Made by a program: the position numbers and the translations under genes. Below, one piece after another: positions 1 through 8,611 of a stretch of 64,000 nt of DNA. Below the pieces are notes generated by a model that did no database searches, had not been told where the DNA came from, and saw only the letters and a program-made list of their open reading frames with translations. This DNA comes from Nocardioides sp. Root1257 (GTDB lineage Bacteria > Actinomycetota > Actinomycetes > Propionibacteriales > Nocardioidaceae), in contig NZ_LMDV01000001.1 in the NCBI RefSeq assembly GCF_001425175.1, positions 558,001 to 622,000 of the forward strand. Reading direction: 5' to 3'. Each line of letters opens with the position of its first letter. The stretch's first letter is position 1.

Positions 1-2
1 CG

Positions 3-1742
3 CACGCCCGCCTGGCCTCGTCGTACGACGACCCCGAGCGCAGCGCCTGGCACCGCGCCGAGGCGACCCTGGTGCCTGACGCGGACGTCGCGGCCGCGCT
101 CGTCGTCGCCTCGGACCTGGCGCAGCGCCGCGGCGCCAGCGCGGAGTCGGCCCGGATGATGGCGCGGGCGGCCGAGCTCAGCGTCGACCGCGCCGACCGC
201 GAGGAACGCCTGCTGCAGGCCGCGCAGATCAACTCGTGGGCGGGCGACTTCGCCTGGACGGCACGCATCGGGACGCAGCTGCGCACCGAGACCGACGACC
301 CGGAGATCCGGGTGCGCGCCGGCCACATCGCGGCGTACGCGCTCGCCCAGACCCAGGAGTCGAGCGCGGCGCGCCGCGCCCTGACCGAGGTGCTCGGCGA
401 GCTGGTCGAGGCCGCGCCGTTCTGGGGATGGAGCTCCCTGACGACGCTGGCCGTCCTGACCTACCGGGCCGGCTGGGACGTCGCCGAGGTCGCCGAGTGG
501 CTGGGTGCCCTCGAGCGCGCCCAGGAGAGCGCCCAGGCCGACTTCCCGGCGATCGTCCCGGCGGCGCAGGCCTGGATCCGCCTCCAGATCGACCCGACGT
601 CGCGACCACCCGGCATCGTCGAGCTCGTGCGGGACGCACCGGTCCCCGACTACCCGCTCGAGGTCAGCGCGACCCACGAGATGCTCCTCGGCGCCGCCGG
701 CTGGCTGCTCGACGAGCCGGCGCTGGCCACCGAGCGGCTGAACCGGTCGATCGAACTGATGCGACGGGCCGACGCCCCCGGCGCCATGACCCAGACGCTG
801 ATCGCGCTCGCGCTGGTGAAGTTCACCGTCGGCGACTACGACGCCGTCGACCAAGCCGGCCGACTGGTGCTCGACATCGGCGAGGCGCGCAACCAGCTCT
901 ACGCCATCGTCGACGGCTACGAGCTCCAGGCCCGCGCCGCCGCCATCCGGGGCGACGTCGAGCGGGCGCGCGAGCTGTGCGACCGGGTGCTGCTGGAGAT
1001 CCCGGTCGGCGAGGCGCTCGCGCTGGAGGTCACGGTGCGCGTCACCCTGTCCTGGCTCCGCCTCGCCGCGCAGGACGTCCAGGGGGCGTGGCACGAGGTG
1101 CGCTGGATCTTCCACGACGACGGCGAGCCCCGGCACCGGCACATCTGCTATCGCGAACTCGGCTACTACGCGGCCACCGCCGTCCGTGCCGGCGCCACCG
1201 ACGAGCTCGCGCGGGTGCTCGCCGTCGCGGAGCGCGTCCTCGTCGACCCGCGCCCCTACCACCGGCTCGAGCTCGCCCGGGCCCGCGCGCTGGCGGCCGG
1301 CGAGGACGCCGAGCCCTGGCACCGCCGGGCCGTCGAGGACCCGGCGGCCGGCCAGTGGCCCTTCGAGCTGGCCAACGCGCAGCTGGAGTACGGCGCGTGG
1401 CTGCGGCGTCGGCACCGCCAGACCGAGGCACGACTCCAGCTCCAGTCGGCGCTCGACACCTTCACCCGGTTGGGGACGCGGGCCTGGGCGGAGATGGCCC
1501 GGTCCGAGCTCCGGGCCGCGGGCGTGGCGACGGGGGCTCCCGAGGCGTCGGCGTGGGCCGACCTCACCGGCCAGGAGCGGGAGGTCGTCCGGCTCGCCGC
1601 GTCCGGCAAGACGAACCCGGAGATCGCCGCCACGCTCTACCTGTCGCCTCGCACGGTGTCGACGCACCTCTACAACGCCTTCCCCAAGCTGGGCGTCACG
1701 TCGCGGGGCCAGCTGCGGGACGTCGTGCCGGATCCGACGTAG
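3..1742 (+). CDS. LuxR-family (LAL-type) transcriptional regulator, 5'-truncated by window edge
   Basis: The reading frame is open from the first bases of the window, so only the C-terminal part (about 580 residues) is present and the N-terminal ATPase lies outside. What is seen is a long alpha-helical, TPR-like region and a C-terminal LuxR/GerE helix-turn-helix: LTGQEREVVRLAASGKTN, followed by EIAATLYLSPRTVSTHLYNAF. The start of the visible part (SSYDDPERSAWHRAEATL) is typical of the segment after the AAA domain in large ATP-binding LuxR regulators. It should bind DNA and couple an unknown signal to transcription. A paralogue with the full architecture follows at 2.7-5.5 kb, so the two may have arisen by duplication. 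An internal start at 72 exists but is unlikely to be real because homology-like sequence runs through it. Confidence 0.9.
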   Translation, partial: HARLASSYDDPERSAWHRAEATLVPDADVAAALVVASDLAQRRGASAESARMMARAAELSVDRADREERLLQAAQINSWAGDFAWTARIGTQLRTETDDPEIRVRAGHIAAYALAQTQESSAARRALTEVLGELVEAAPFWGWSSLTTLAVLTYRAGWDVAEVAEWLGALERAQESAQADFPAIVPAAQAWIRLQIDPTSRPPGIVELVRDAPVPDYPLEVSATHEMLLGAAGWLLDEPALATERLNRSIELMRRADAPGAMTQTLIALALVKFTVGDYDAVDQAGRLVLDIGEARNQLYAIVDGYELQARAAAIRGDVERARELCDRVLLEIPVGEALALEVTVRVTLSWLRLAAQDVQGAWHEVRWIFHDDGEPRHRHICYRELGYYAATAVRAGATDELARVLAVAERVLVDPRPYHRLELARARALAAGEDAEPWHRRAVEDPAAGQWPFELANAQLEYGAWLRRRHRQTEARLQLQSALDTFTRLGTRAWAEMARSELRAAGVATGAPEASAWADLTGQEREVVRLAASGKTNPEIAATLYLSPRTVSTHLYNAFPKLGVTSRGQLRDVVPDPT

Positions 1743-1765
1743 GGATCTCAGTCAGTCGTCCGATA

Positions 1766-1798
1766 CCGGGAACGCTCCCACGCGCCTAGCGTTCCCGG
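1766..1798. terminator. Hairpin between convergent genes
   Basis: An 11-bp perfect inverted repeat (CCGGGAACGCT at 1766-1776, AGCGTTCCCGG at 1788-1798) with an 11-nt loop lies between the stop codons of the LuxR gene and the convergent hydrolase gene. There is no T-tract on either strand, so this is a likely bidirectional terminator without classic features. Confidence 0.55.
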
Positions 1799-1826
1799 CA
1801 TGGACCTGCCGTCGAGTCTCGGACCG

Positions 1827-2648
1827 TCAGCGGGCCGCCTTGCGGATCAGCGCGGTGACCTCCTTCGGGTGGCTCATCATCGCCACGTGCGAGCTGTTGA
1901 TCACGACGGTCCTCGCGCCCGCCCGCTTCGCCATCCGGCGCTCGGCATGCGGCGGGATGATCCGGTCCTGCCTGGCGACCAGGTACCAGCTCGGGATCGT
2001 CCTCCAGCCCGGCTCGCCCGACGGCGACACCAGGGCGCTCAGCGCCCCGGGTCGCTGGGTCGCGGCCATGAACGCGGTGGTCGACCGGGGCAGGTCCTGG
2101 GCGAAGAGGCGATGGAACCAGGCCGGGTCGATGTAGGCGTCGGCGTCGCCCTCGGGTGCGCCGGGGTAGGGCCGCAGGACGAGGTGGTCGGTGACCACCG
2201 TGTGACCGCCGCCGAGCTCGTTGGCCGCGGCGACGCTCTCGCCCTCGTCCGGCGCGTACGCCGCGACGTACACGAGCGCCTTGACGTGCGGGTTGCCGGT
2301 CGAGGCGTTGGTGATCACGGCTCCGCCGTACGAGTGGCCGACGAGCACGACCTTGCCCGGGATGGTCGACAGGAACTGGCGCAGGTACTCGCCGTCCGCG
2401 ACCGGCCCGCGCAGCGGGTTCGAGAACGCGATGACGTCGAAGCCCCGTGCGGTCAGCCGCGCGGACACGTCGGCCCAGCCGCTGGAGTCGGCGAAGGCAC
2501 CGTGGACGAGCACGATCGTGGGCTTCGTGGCAGCGCGCTCGCTCGCGGTGGGCGCGGGCAGGCTGGCGTGGGCGGCCGGCGCGGCGAGCGACGCCGTGAC
2601 CACCAGGGCGGTGACGGCGGCAAGACGGGCGAAGAGTGTGGGTCTCAT
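1827..2648 (-). CDS. Secreted alpha/beta hydrolase
   Basis: 273 residues. An N-terminal signal peptide (about residues 1-28, ending in PAAHA) predicts export. The mature part is a compact alpha/beta hydrolase: oxyanion-region motif VLVHGAFADSSGW, nucleophile elbow GHSYGG, and a C-terminal histidine in SSHVAMMSHP. The family covers esterases, lipases and related enzymes, and the substrate cannot be read from sequence. The ATG at 2648 is supported by an AGGAGG ribosome site a few bases upstream. The gene is divergent from the LuxR regulator at 2714, and the shared intergenic region carries the bipartite repeat at 2707-2729. Control by that regulator is therefore likely, but this is inference. 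Confidence 0.85.
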   Translation of the reverse strand: MRPTLFARLAAVTALVVTASLAAPAAHASLPAPTASERAATKPTIVLVHGAFADSSGWADVSARLTARGFDVIAFSNPLRGPVADGEYLRQFLSTIPGKVVLVGHSYGGAVITNASTGNPHVKALVYVAAYAPDEGESVAAANELGGGHTVVTDHLVLRPYPGAPEGDADAYIDPAWFHRLFAQDLPRSTTAFMAATQRPGALSALVSPSGEPGWRTIPSWYLVARQDRIIPPHAERRMAKRAGARTVVINSSHVAMMSHPKEVTALIRKAAR

Positions 2649-2706
2649 GGGAGCCTCCTGGGTCGGATCGGACCCTGCCGATGCTGCGCGCCACGCGCTC
2701 GGGGGT

Positions 2707-2729
2707 GGACCACGTGACCCACGTAGTCG
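2707..2729 (+). promoter_or_regulatory. Bipartite operator copy 1 (GGACCACGTG-N3-CACGTAGTCG)
   Basis: Two 10-bp blocks separated by ACC. Both blocks recur identically, in reverse orientation and with the same 3-nt gap, at 5459-5481 downstream of the LuxR gene. The site sits about 60-80 bp upstream of the divergent hydrolase start and overlaps the probable start of the regulator. Likely binding site for the LuxR protein encoded between the two copies (inference). Confidence 0.55.
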
Positions 2730-5455
2730 CCGACCACACCCTGCTCGGAAGGGATGACGAGCTGCGCCGTGTCGCGATCGTCGTCGGCAACGCCCGCAAC
2801 GGCCGGGGTGGCTCGCTGTCGATCGCCGGGGACCCGGGCATCGGCAAGACGTCGCTGCTGACGGCCGCCACGACCGGTCTCACCGGCGTGCTCCTCGTGA
2901 GCGTCGACGGCTACGAGGCCGAGTCGACGATGCCGTTCGCTGCCATCCAGCGCCTGGTCCTGCCGTTGCGCGACCACCTCGCGGAGCTGCCCGAGCGCTA
3001 CCAGCAGGCGCTCCGGGTCGCGTCCGGTGCGGTGAGCGGGGCACCGCCGGACCGGTTCCTGGTCGGCCTCAGCGTGCTGGGGCTGCTGGGCATGGTCGGT
3101 CAGTCCGTGCCGGTCGTCGCGGTCGTCGACGACGCGCACCTGCTCGACCCCGAGTCGCTCGATGCCCTCGCGTTCGTCGGGCGGCGCCTCGAGGCGGAGT
3201 CGGCCGCGCTGCTCTTCGCCGGCCGTGACCTGCCGGAGTACGCCGCCCAGATGGCCGGCGTCGACTCGCTGCGGCTGGCCGGGCTGCCCGCCGACGCCGC
3301 GATCCGGCTGCTGACCCGGTCCCTGTCCGAGGAGATCGATCCCGCTGTCGCCATCCAGGTCGCCACCGCCACCGGCGGCAACCCGCTCGCCCTCGTCGAC
3401 CTCGCCGACGAGCTCACCGTGGGTCAGCTGACCGAGTCGAGCCTCGGCGAGGAGCCAGTACCGATCGGGCGGCACCTCGAGTCCTTCTACCTGCGCCAGG
3501 TCCGGCTGCTCGGCGAGGACGTGCGGCTCTGGCTGCTGGTGGCGGCCGCCGACTCGACCGGCGACCTCGACCTCATCTCGTCGGCGGCGCACGAGCTCTC
3601 GCTCTCCCCCGAGGCCGCCGACGGCGCCGAGGCAGCCGGCCTGGTCGAGCTCGGCCGGACGGTGCGGTTCCGGCACCCGCTGGTCCGCTCGGCGTCGTAC
3701 AACGCCGCCCACGGCAGGGACCGGCGCCGCGTGCACCGCGCACTCGCGGCGATCGCCGACAAGACGGGGCTCACCGAGCTCGGGGCGTGGCACGCCGCCA
3801 AGGCGACCCTCGGCACCGACGAGGTCGTCGCCCAGCGTCTCGAGGACGTCGCCGATCTCGCCGCCGAGCGCGGCGGCTACGCGTCCCGGGCACGGGTCCT
3901 CGTGCAGGCCTCCGCCCTGACCCCGCCCGGCCCCCGCAAGTACGCGCGCCTGGTGAGCGCGGCCGAGGCGGCCCTGGCCGCCGGGACCGCCCAGCTGGCC
4001 AAGACCCTGATCGACGAGATCGACGAGGACGCGCTCGACCCGGTCTCCCGCGGTCGCCTCGCCATGCTGGGGGCCGAGCACGCCCTCTTCACCGCGGATC
4101 CCTCGGTCGTCCACGGGTGCGCGACCCTGCTCGACGCGGCGGCGCTCTTCCATGGCGAGGCCGACGACCTCGAGCAACGGGCGCTGCTGAAGGCGTGGGA
4201 GTGCGCGCTGCCCAGCGAGCGCCTGACCGTCGGTGTCGCCTGGACCGACTTCGGCGAGCGGCTCGGGCGGGGCGCCGACGTACGGGAGGGCGCTGCGGCC
4301 ACGATCCTGCGGGCCCTCAGCGCGCTCGTCCTGCGGTCGTACGACGAGGCGGTCCCGGCCATGCGGGACGCCGTGGCCGCCTTCGACGCGATGGACGCCG
4401 AGGACATGCTCGCCTTCGGCCACTCCAGCATCGCGCTGACGACGGCGCTGTGGGACCTCGAGGCGCGGCACCGCTTCCTGGAGCGGTGGGCCGCGGCCGC
4501 CCGGGATGCCGGCTCGCTCCAGCAGGTCGACAACGCCCTGTGGGTGCTGTCGCTGACGGAGACGGTGGGCGGCACCCCCCGACGGGCGGTCCGCTACATG
4601 GAGCAGGTCCGCGAGCTGCGTCGCGCCATCGGCTACGACGCCGAGCACGTCGTCAACGTGGCGGTCCTCGCCTGGTCGACGGCGACCCGCGACCAGGTGC
4701 TCGCGCTCACCGAGATGATCCACGCCATGGGCTTCGGCGGCGTGCAGGGCAGCGCCATGGCGGCGCTGGCGACCGTCGACCTCGCCGACGGGCAGTATGA
4801 CGCGGCGTACACGAAGCTCAAGCCGTTCGTCGACGACCCGTTCTTCCACGTCACCCAGATGATGTGGCCCGACTTCGCGGAGGCCGCCGTACGCAGCGGT
4901 CACGCGGCCGAGGCCCAGGAGGTCGCCGACCAGCTCGAGAGCCGGGCCCGGGTCAACGGGTCACCCTGGGCGCGAGGCGTCGCGGCGCGCACCCGGGCCC
5001 TGGTGTGCGAGGACGCCGAGGCGGAGCCGCACTTCGCGGAGGCGCTCGCCCTCCTGGCCGGCACCCGGGCGGAGGTCGATCTCGGCCGCGCCCACCTGAC
5101 GTACGGCGAGTGGCTGCGGCGTCGCAAGCGGCGCAAGGACGCCCGGGCTCAGCTGCACGCCGCCGCCGAGGTCTTCGCCGGCACCGGCGCAGCCCCGTTC
5201 GTCGAACGGGGCTGCCGCGAGCTCGAGGCTGCGGGTGAGCCTGCTCGCGCCGCGACCGATGGGCACCTCCCGCTGCTGACGCCGCAGGAGCGCACGGTCG
5301 CCGAGCTCGCGGCCGCGGGCCGGACCAACGCGGAGATCGGGGCAACGATGTTCCTCAGCCCGAACACCGTCGACTACCACCTCCGCAAGGTCTTCCAGAA
5401 GCTCGCGATCTCCTCGCGCCGCCAGCTCGCCGACCGGTTGGGGCAGGCCACGTAG
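2714..5455 (+). CDS. LuxR-family (LAL-type) ATP-binding transcriptional regulator
   Basis: About 913 residues from the GTG at 2714. Near the N-terminus LLGRDDEL opens an AAA (STAND-like) ATPase with Walker [11 protein letters not shown] and Walker [14 protein letters not shown] long helical TPR-like region follows, then a C-terminal LuxR HTH ([18 protein letters not shown], then [16 protein letters not shown]). Start choice is uncertain: the frame is open back to 2636 with an ATG at 2681 and a GTG at 2705. A purine-rich GGGGG tract at 2701-2705 and family N-termini that begin just before the GR-D-EL motif favour 2714. The gene is flanked by hydrolase genes and by two copies of a 23-bp repeat, which suggests a local activator of neighbouring hydrolases. 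Confidence 0.88.
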   Translation: MTHVVADHTLLGRDDELRRVAIVVGNARNGRGGSLSIAGDPGIGKTSLLTAATTGLTGVLLVSVDGYEAESTMPFAAIQRLVLPLRDHLAELPERYQQALRVASGAVSGAPPDRFLVGLSVLGLLGMVGQSVPVVAVVDDAHLLDPESLDALAFVGRRLEAESAALLFAGRDLPEYAAQMAGVDSLRLAGLPADAAIRLLTRSLSEEIDPAVAIQVATATGGNPLALVDLADELTVGQLTESSLGEEPVPIGRHLESFYLRQVRLLGEDVRLWLLVAAADSTGDLDLISSAAHELSLSPEAADGAEAAGLVELGRTVRFRHPLVRSASYNAAHGRDRRRVHRALAAIADKTGLTELGAWHAAKATLGTDEVVAQRLEDVADLAAERGGYASRARVLVQASALTPPGPRKYARLVSAAEAALAAGTAQLAKTLIDEIDEDALDPVSRGRLAMLGAEHALFTADPSVVHGCATLLDAAALFHGEADDLEQRALLKAWECALPSERLTVGVAWTDFGERLGRGADVREGAAATILRALSALVLRSYDEAVPAMRDAVAAFDAMDAEDMLAFGHSSIALTTALWDLEARHRFLERWAAAARDAGSLQQVDNALWVLSLTETVGGTPRRAVRYMEQVRELRRAIGYDAEHVVNVAVLAWSTATRDQVLALTEMIHAMGFGGVQGSAMAALATVDLADGQYDAAYTKLKPFVDDPFFHVTQMMWPDFAEAAVRSGHAAEAQEVADQLESRARVNGSPWARGVAARTRALVCEDAEAEPHFAEALALLAGTRAEVDLGRAHLTYGEWLRRRKRRKDARAQLHAAAEVFAGTGAAPFVERGCRELEAAGEPARAATDGHLPLLTPQERTVAELAAAGRTNAEIGATMFLSPNTVDYHLRKVFQKLAISSRRQLADRLGQAT

Positions 5456-5481
5456 TCACGACTACGTGTCGCACGTGGTCC
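5449..5481. promoter_or_regulatory. Bipartite operator copy 2 plus extra inverted half-site
   Basis: On the minus strand 5459-5481 reads GGACCACGTG-CGA-CACGTAGTCG, the same two 10-mers as at 2707-2729. An additional inverted CACGTAGTC at 5449-5457 makes a 9-bp palindrome with GACTACGTG at 5460-5468. The site spans the LuxR stop codon and lies 57-89 bp upstream of the next hydrolase start, so it could control the 5538-8020 genes. Confidence 0.55.
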
Positions 5482-5537
5482 GCGGGGCCGGCCGGCGGAC
5501 CGACGCTGGGGCGAACCCACCGACCCAGGAGGCATCG

Positions 5538-6362
5538 ATGCCCCACGTGACGACCGACGACGGCTCGCAGATCTTCTACAAGGACTGGGGCACGGACGGC
5601 CCGCCCGTCATCCTCAGCCACGGCTGGCCCCTGAACGCGGACGCGTGGGAGGCCACGGCACTGTTCCTCGCCGAGCACGGCTTCCGCGCCATCGCCCACG
5701 ACCGGCGCGGCCACGGCCGCTCCAGCCAGACCTGGCACGGCAACGAGATGGACACGTACGCCGACGACCTCGCCTGCCTGGTCGAGAGCCTCGGCCTCAC
5801 CGGCATCACGCTCGTCGGCCACTCCACGGGAGGCGGCGAGATCGTCCACTACATCGGCAGGCACGGCACCGGACGGGTCGCCGGCCTGGTCCTCGTCAGC
5901 GCCGTGCCGCCGCTGATGCTGCAGACCGATGACAACCCCGAGGGCCTGCCCATCGACGTCTTCGACGGGATCCGGGCCGGCGAGCGGGCCAACCGCTCCC
6001 AGCTCTACCGCGACCTCGCCGACGGTCCCTTCTTCGGCCACAACCGGCGGGGCGACGTGGCCCAGGGCTTCCGGGACGCGTTCTGGCTGCAGAGCATGGC
6101 GTGCGGACACCGCGGTGCCTACGAGTGCATCGCCGCCTTCTCCGCCACCGACTTCCGGCCCGACCTGGCCCAGGTGGACGTCCCCACGCTGGTCATCCAT
6201 GGCGACGACGACCAGATCGTGCCGTTCGAGGTCGGTGGCAAGCGCTCGGCCGAGCTCATCGACGGCGCCGTCCTCAAGGTCTACGAGGGTGCGAGCCACG
6301 CGCTGCCCGACACCGCCCGCGATCGGCTGCACGCCGATCTCCTCGAGTTCCTCAACCGCTGA
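5538..6362 (+). CDS. Alpha/beta hydrolase, non-heme haloperoxidase type
   Basis: 274 residues. The sequence has the layout of cofactor-free chloroperoxidase/arylesterase-like hydrolases: [14 protein letters not shown] oxyanion region, nucleophile in VGHSTGGGE, acid in [12 protein letters not shown] and histidine in [10 protein letters not shown]. No signal peptide, so cytoplasmic. The ATG at 5538 is preceded by AGGAGG, whereas the frame itself opens further upstream at 5466 inside the operator region. These enzymes hydrolyse small esters and can show perhydrolase activity; the natural substrate is unknown. It is first in a run of three same-strand genes (hydrolase, hydrolase, MBL-fold) with short gaps and probably belongs to the regulon of the preceding LuxR gene. 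Confidence 0.88.
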   Translation: MPHVTTDDGSQIFYKDWGTDGPPVILSHGWPLNADAWEATALFLAEHGFRAIAHDRRGHGRSSQTWHGNEMDTYADDLACLVESLGLTGITLVGHSTGGGEIVHYIGRHGTGRVAGLVLVSAVPPLMLQTDDNPEGLPIDVFDGIRAGERANRSQLYRDLADGPFFGHNRRGDVAQGFRDAFWLQSMACGHRGAYECIAAFSATDFRPDLAQVDVPTLVIHGDDDQIVPFEVGGKRSAELIDGAVLKVYEGASHALPDTARDRLHADLLEFLNR

Positions 6363-6385
6363 TCCTCACCCCAAGGAGCACCCCC

Positions 6386-7234
6386 ATGACCGCTGAACCC
6401 ACCCCTGGCACCCCCGACACGATCGTCCTGGTCCACGGCCTATGGATGACCCCGCGCAGCTGGGAGGGCTGGGTCGCGCACTTCGAGAAGCAGGGCTACA
6501 CGGTGCTGACCCCGGCGTACCCCGGCTTCGAGATCGAGGTCGAGGCCCTGCGCGAGAACCCCGACGTGATCGCGCACCAGAAGGTACCCGCGATCATCGA
6601 CCACATCACCGAGATGATCACCGCGCTCGACCAGCCGCCCATCATCATAGGCCACTCCTTCGGGGGCACACTCACCCAGCTGCTGCTCGACCGCGGCCTC
6701 GGCTGCGCCGGGGTGGTCATCGACTCCGCACCGACCGAGGGGGTGCGGGTCAGCCCCCCGTCGCAGGCGAAGTCGCTCTTCCCCGTGCTCAAGAACCCCG
6801 CCAACCGGCACCGCGCCGCCGGGTTCACCCCCGACGAGTTCCACTACGCGTTCACCAACACGTTGAGCAAGGAGGAGTCCGACAAGGTCTACGACCGCTA
6901 CCACATCGCCGCCCCGGGCTCGTTCGTGTGGGACTACGGCGTGATCGCGAACTTCAAGCCCGGCAAGCAGGAGACCTGGGTCGACTACGGCAACGACGAG
7001 CGCGCGCCCCTGCTCTTCATCGCCGGCGGCGCCGACCACATCATGCCGCCCGCGGTGAACAAGTCGAACGCCAAGCACTGGCAGAAGAAGTCGACGGCGC
7101 TCACGGAGTACCACGAGTTCCCGGGTCGCTCGCACTGGACCTGTGGTGAACCCGGCTGGGAGGAGGTCGCCGACCTGGCGCTCTCGTGGGCCGTCGTGCA
7201 CGCGACCGCCGCAGCGCACGCAGCCGAGGGCTGA
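6386..7234 (+). CDS. Alpha/beta hydrolase
   Basis: 282 residues, cytoplasmic. Motifs are VLVHGLWMTPRSWEGW, nucleophile elbow IIGHSFGGT, acid region LFIAGGADHIMP and histidine in PGRSHWTCGEPGW. An AAGGAG ribosome site precedes the ATG at 6386. It is clearly related to the hydrolase at 31064-31855: both share SFGG, an LKNPANRHRA/FKNPANKHRA segment and the same C-terminal layout, so the two are paralogues in different operons. Substrate unknown. It is 23 bp after the preceding hydrolase and 3 bp before the MBL-fold gene, so co-transcription is likely. Confidence 0.88.
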   Translation: MTAEPTPGTPDTIVLVHGLWMTPRSWEGWVAHFEKQGYTVLTPAYPGFEIEVEALRENPDVIAHQKVPAIIDHITEMITALDQPPIIIGHSFGGTLTQLLLDRGLGCAGVVIDSAPTEGVRVSPPSQAKSLFPVLKNPANRHRAAGFTPDEFHYAFTNTLSKEESDKVYDRYHIAAPGSFVWDYGVIANFKPGKQETWVDYGNDERAPLLFIAGGADHIMPPAVNKSNAKHWQKKSTALTEYHEFPGRSHWTCGEPGWEEVADLALSWAVVHATAAAHAAEG

Positions 7235-7237
7235 GTC

Positions 7238-8020
7238 GTGCCCGTGCGCCTCACCCACATCGGGGGCCCGACGCTGCTGGTCGAGGCGCACGGGTGGCGG
7301 ATCCTCAGCGACCCGACCTTCGACCCGCCCGGTCGTCGCTACGGCTTCGGCTGGGGTACGTCGTCGGTCAAGACGACCGGACCCGCCGTACCGGCCGAGG
7401 CGCTGCCGGCCCTCGACCTGGTCCTGCTCAGCCACGACCACCACGCCGACAACCTCGACGACGCCGGCCGGGCTCTGCTCCCGGGTGCCCGGTCGGTGGT
7501 CACGACGCCATCAGGAGCGCGGCGGCTGGCCGCGGCGAACACCCGCGGCCTCGCGGCGTGGTCGTCGACGACGGTCAGCTCGCCCGGCCTGCCCGACCTC
7601 ACGATCACCGCCACCCCCTGCCGGCACGGGCCACCGCTGAGCCGGCCGATCGCCGGCGAGGTCGTCGGCTTCGCGCTGCGGTGGGCCGGCGACCCCGCCG
7701 TCACCTGGATCACCGGAGACACCGTGCTGTACGACGGCGTCCGCGAGGTCGCCACCCGGCTCGACGTCGACCTCATGGTCGTGCACCTCGGCGCGGTGCG
7801 GTTCGGACTCACCGGGCCGCTGCGCTACTCGATGTCGGGACGCGACGCCCTGGAGCTCATCGGGCTGGTGGGTCCGCGAGCCGCGCTGCCGGTGCACTTC
7901 GAGGGCTGGAGCCACTTCTCCGAGCAGGAGGCCGCGCTGCACGAGGTGCTCGACGCGGCCCCGGCCGAGGTACGGTCGCGGCTGCGCTGGCTGGAGCGCG
8001 GGACGCCGCTCGACGTCTGA
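7238..8020 (+). CDS. MBL-fold metallo-hydrolase (UlaG-like)
   Basis: 260 residues from a GTG at 7238, only 3 bp after the preceding stop. The metal-binding motif HxHxxD is present as SHDHHADN around residue 68. Further metal ligands are likely in CRHGPP, TGDTVLY and LPVHFEGW. The start LTHIGGPTLLVEAHGWRIL is typical of the UlaG/YtnP-like 'beta-lactamase superfamily II' branch, which includes lactonases and phosphodiesterases. Cytoplasmic. It ends the hydrolase operon; its exact reaction cannot be deduced. Confidence 0.85.
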   Translation: MPVRLTHIGGPTLLVEAHGWRILSDPTFDPPGRRYGFGWGTSSVKTTGPAVPAEALPALDLVLLSHDHHADNLDDAGRALLPGARSVVTTPSGARRLAAANTRGLAAWSSTTVSSPGLPDLTITATPCRHGPPLSRPIAGEVVGFALRWAGDPAVTWITGDTVLYDGVREVATRLDVDLMVVHLGAVRFGLTGPLRYSMSGRDALELIGLVGPRAALPVHFEGWSHFSEQEAALHEVLDAAPAEVRSRLRWLERGTPLDV

Positions 8021-8029
8021 GCCCGCCGG

Positions 8030-8575
8030 TCAGGAGCTGGCGATCCAGTCGGTGTAGGACCGCGGCGCGCCGAGCCAGTCGGTGACCGGGTGCGAGGAGT
8101 CGAACTCGTCGCGCATCAGGACCGCGACCCGCACGCTGTCGGGGTGGCCGAGGCAGGCACGGGTGGCGGCGAACGCGAGCCGGTCGCCGGCGAAGTCGAG
8201 TCGCACCTTGTGGGCGCAGGTCAACGGGTCGCCGATGACGTCCCCGCCCTCCACCGCGACGAGCTGGTAGTCGGTCCCGGACTGGAGACCGGTGGTGAGC
8301 CGGAACTCCGGCCCCCGCAACGTGGCATCCGTGTCGATGCCGATGCTCAGACCCGAGGGCCCGCCGGTCGAGCGCGCCCGGAGGTCGGTGAACCGGACCT
8401 TCACCGTCAGCCGCTTCGGCCCGTGCTGGACGGCGACCGCACGGATGTCGGTCAACGAGGCCGTCGCGTCTGCGGGGTCGGGGTAGCGCGCCTGGTCGGC
8501 GTACACGGGTCCCGCGACGAGGGTGGCGCCGAGGGCGGCCGTGAGGAGTGCGAGGGCTGGGGTCCCGAGCTTCAT
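8030..8575 (-). CDS. Putative secreted protein
   Basis: 181 residues. The first about 27 residues form a clear signal peptide (MKLGTPALALLTAALGATLV, then AGPVYA), so the product is exported. The mature part is a beta-rich domain of about 150 residues with two cysteines (LTCAHK, TRACLGH) that could form a disulfide. I do not recognise the family. An upstream methionine at 8611 exists, but the GAAGGG ribosome site and the signal peptide favour 8575. It converges with the MBL-fold gene (9 bp between stops). Confidence 0.7.
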   Translation of the reverse strand: MKLGTPALALLTAALGATLVAGPVYADQARYPDPADATASLTDIRAVAVQHGPKRLTVKVRFTDLRARSTGGPSGLSIGIDTDATLRGPEFRLTTGLQSGTDYQLVAVEGGDVIGDPLTCAHKVRLDFAGDRLAFAATRACLGHPDSVRVAVLMRDEFDSSHPVTDWLGAPRSYTDWIASS

Positions 8576-8611
8576 GCCCTTCAGACTCCCCGACGGCCCC
8601 GATGGTTGCAA

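Noticed and set aside
1766..1798. Promoter or operator between the first LuxR gene and the hydrolase
   Set aside because: The inverted repeat lies between two converging stop codons, so no gene start is available for it to control.
2645..4903. Long open frame on the minus strand opposite the LuxR gene
   Set aside because: It mirrors the codon structure of the LuxR gene (GC-rich third positions), has no ribosome site and codes for low-complexity His/Gln/Arg-rich sequence.
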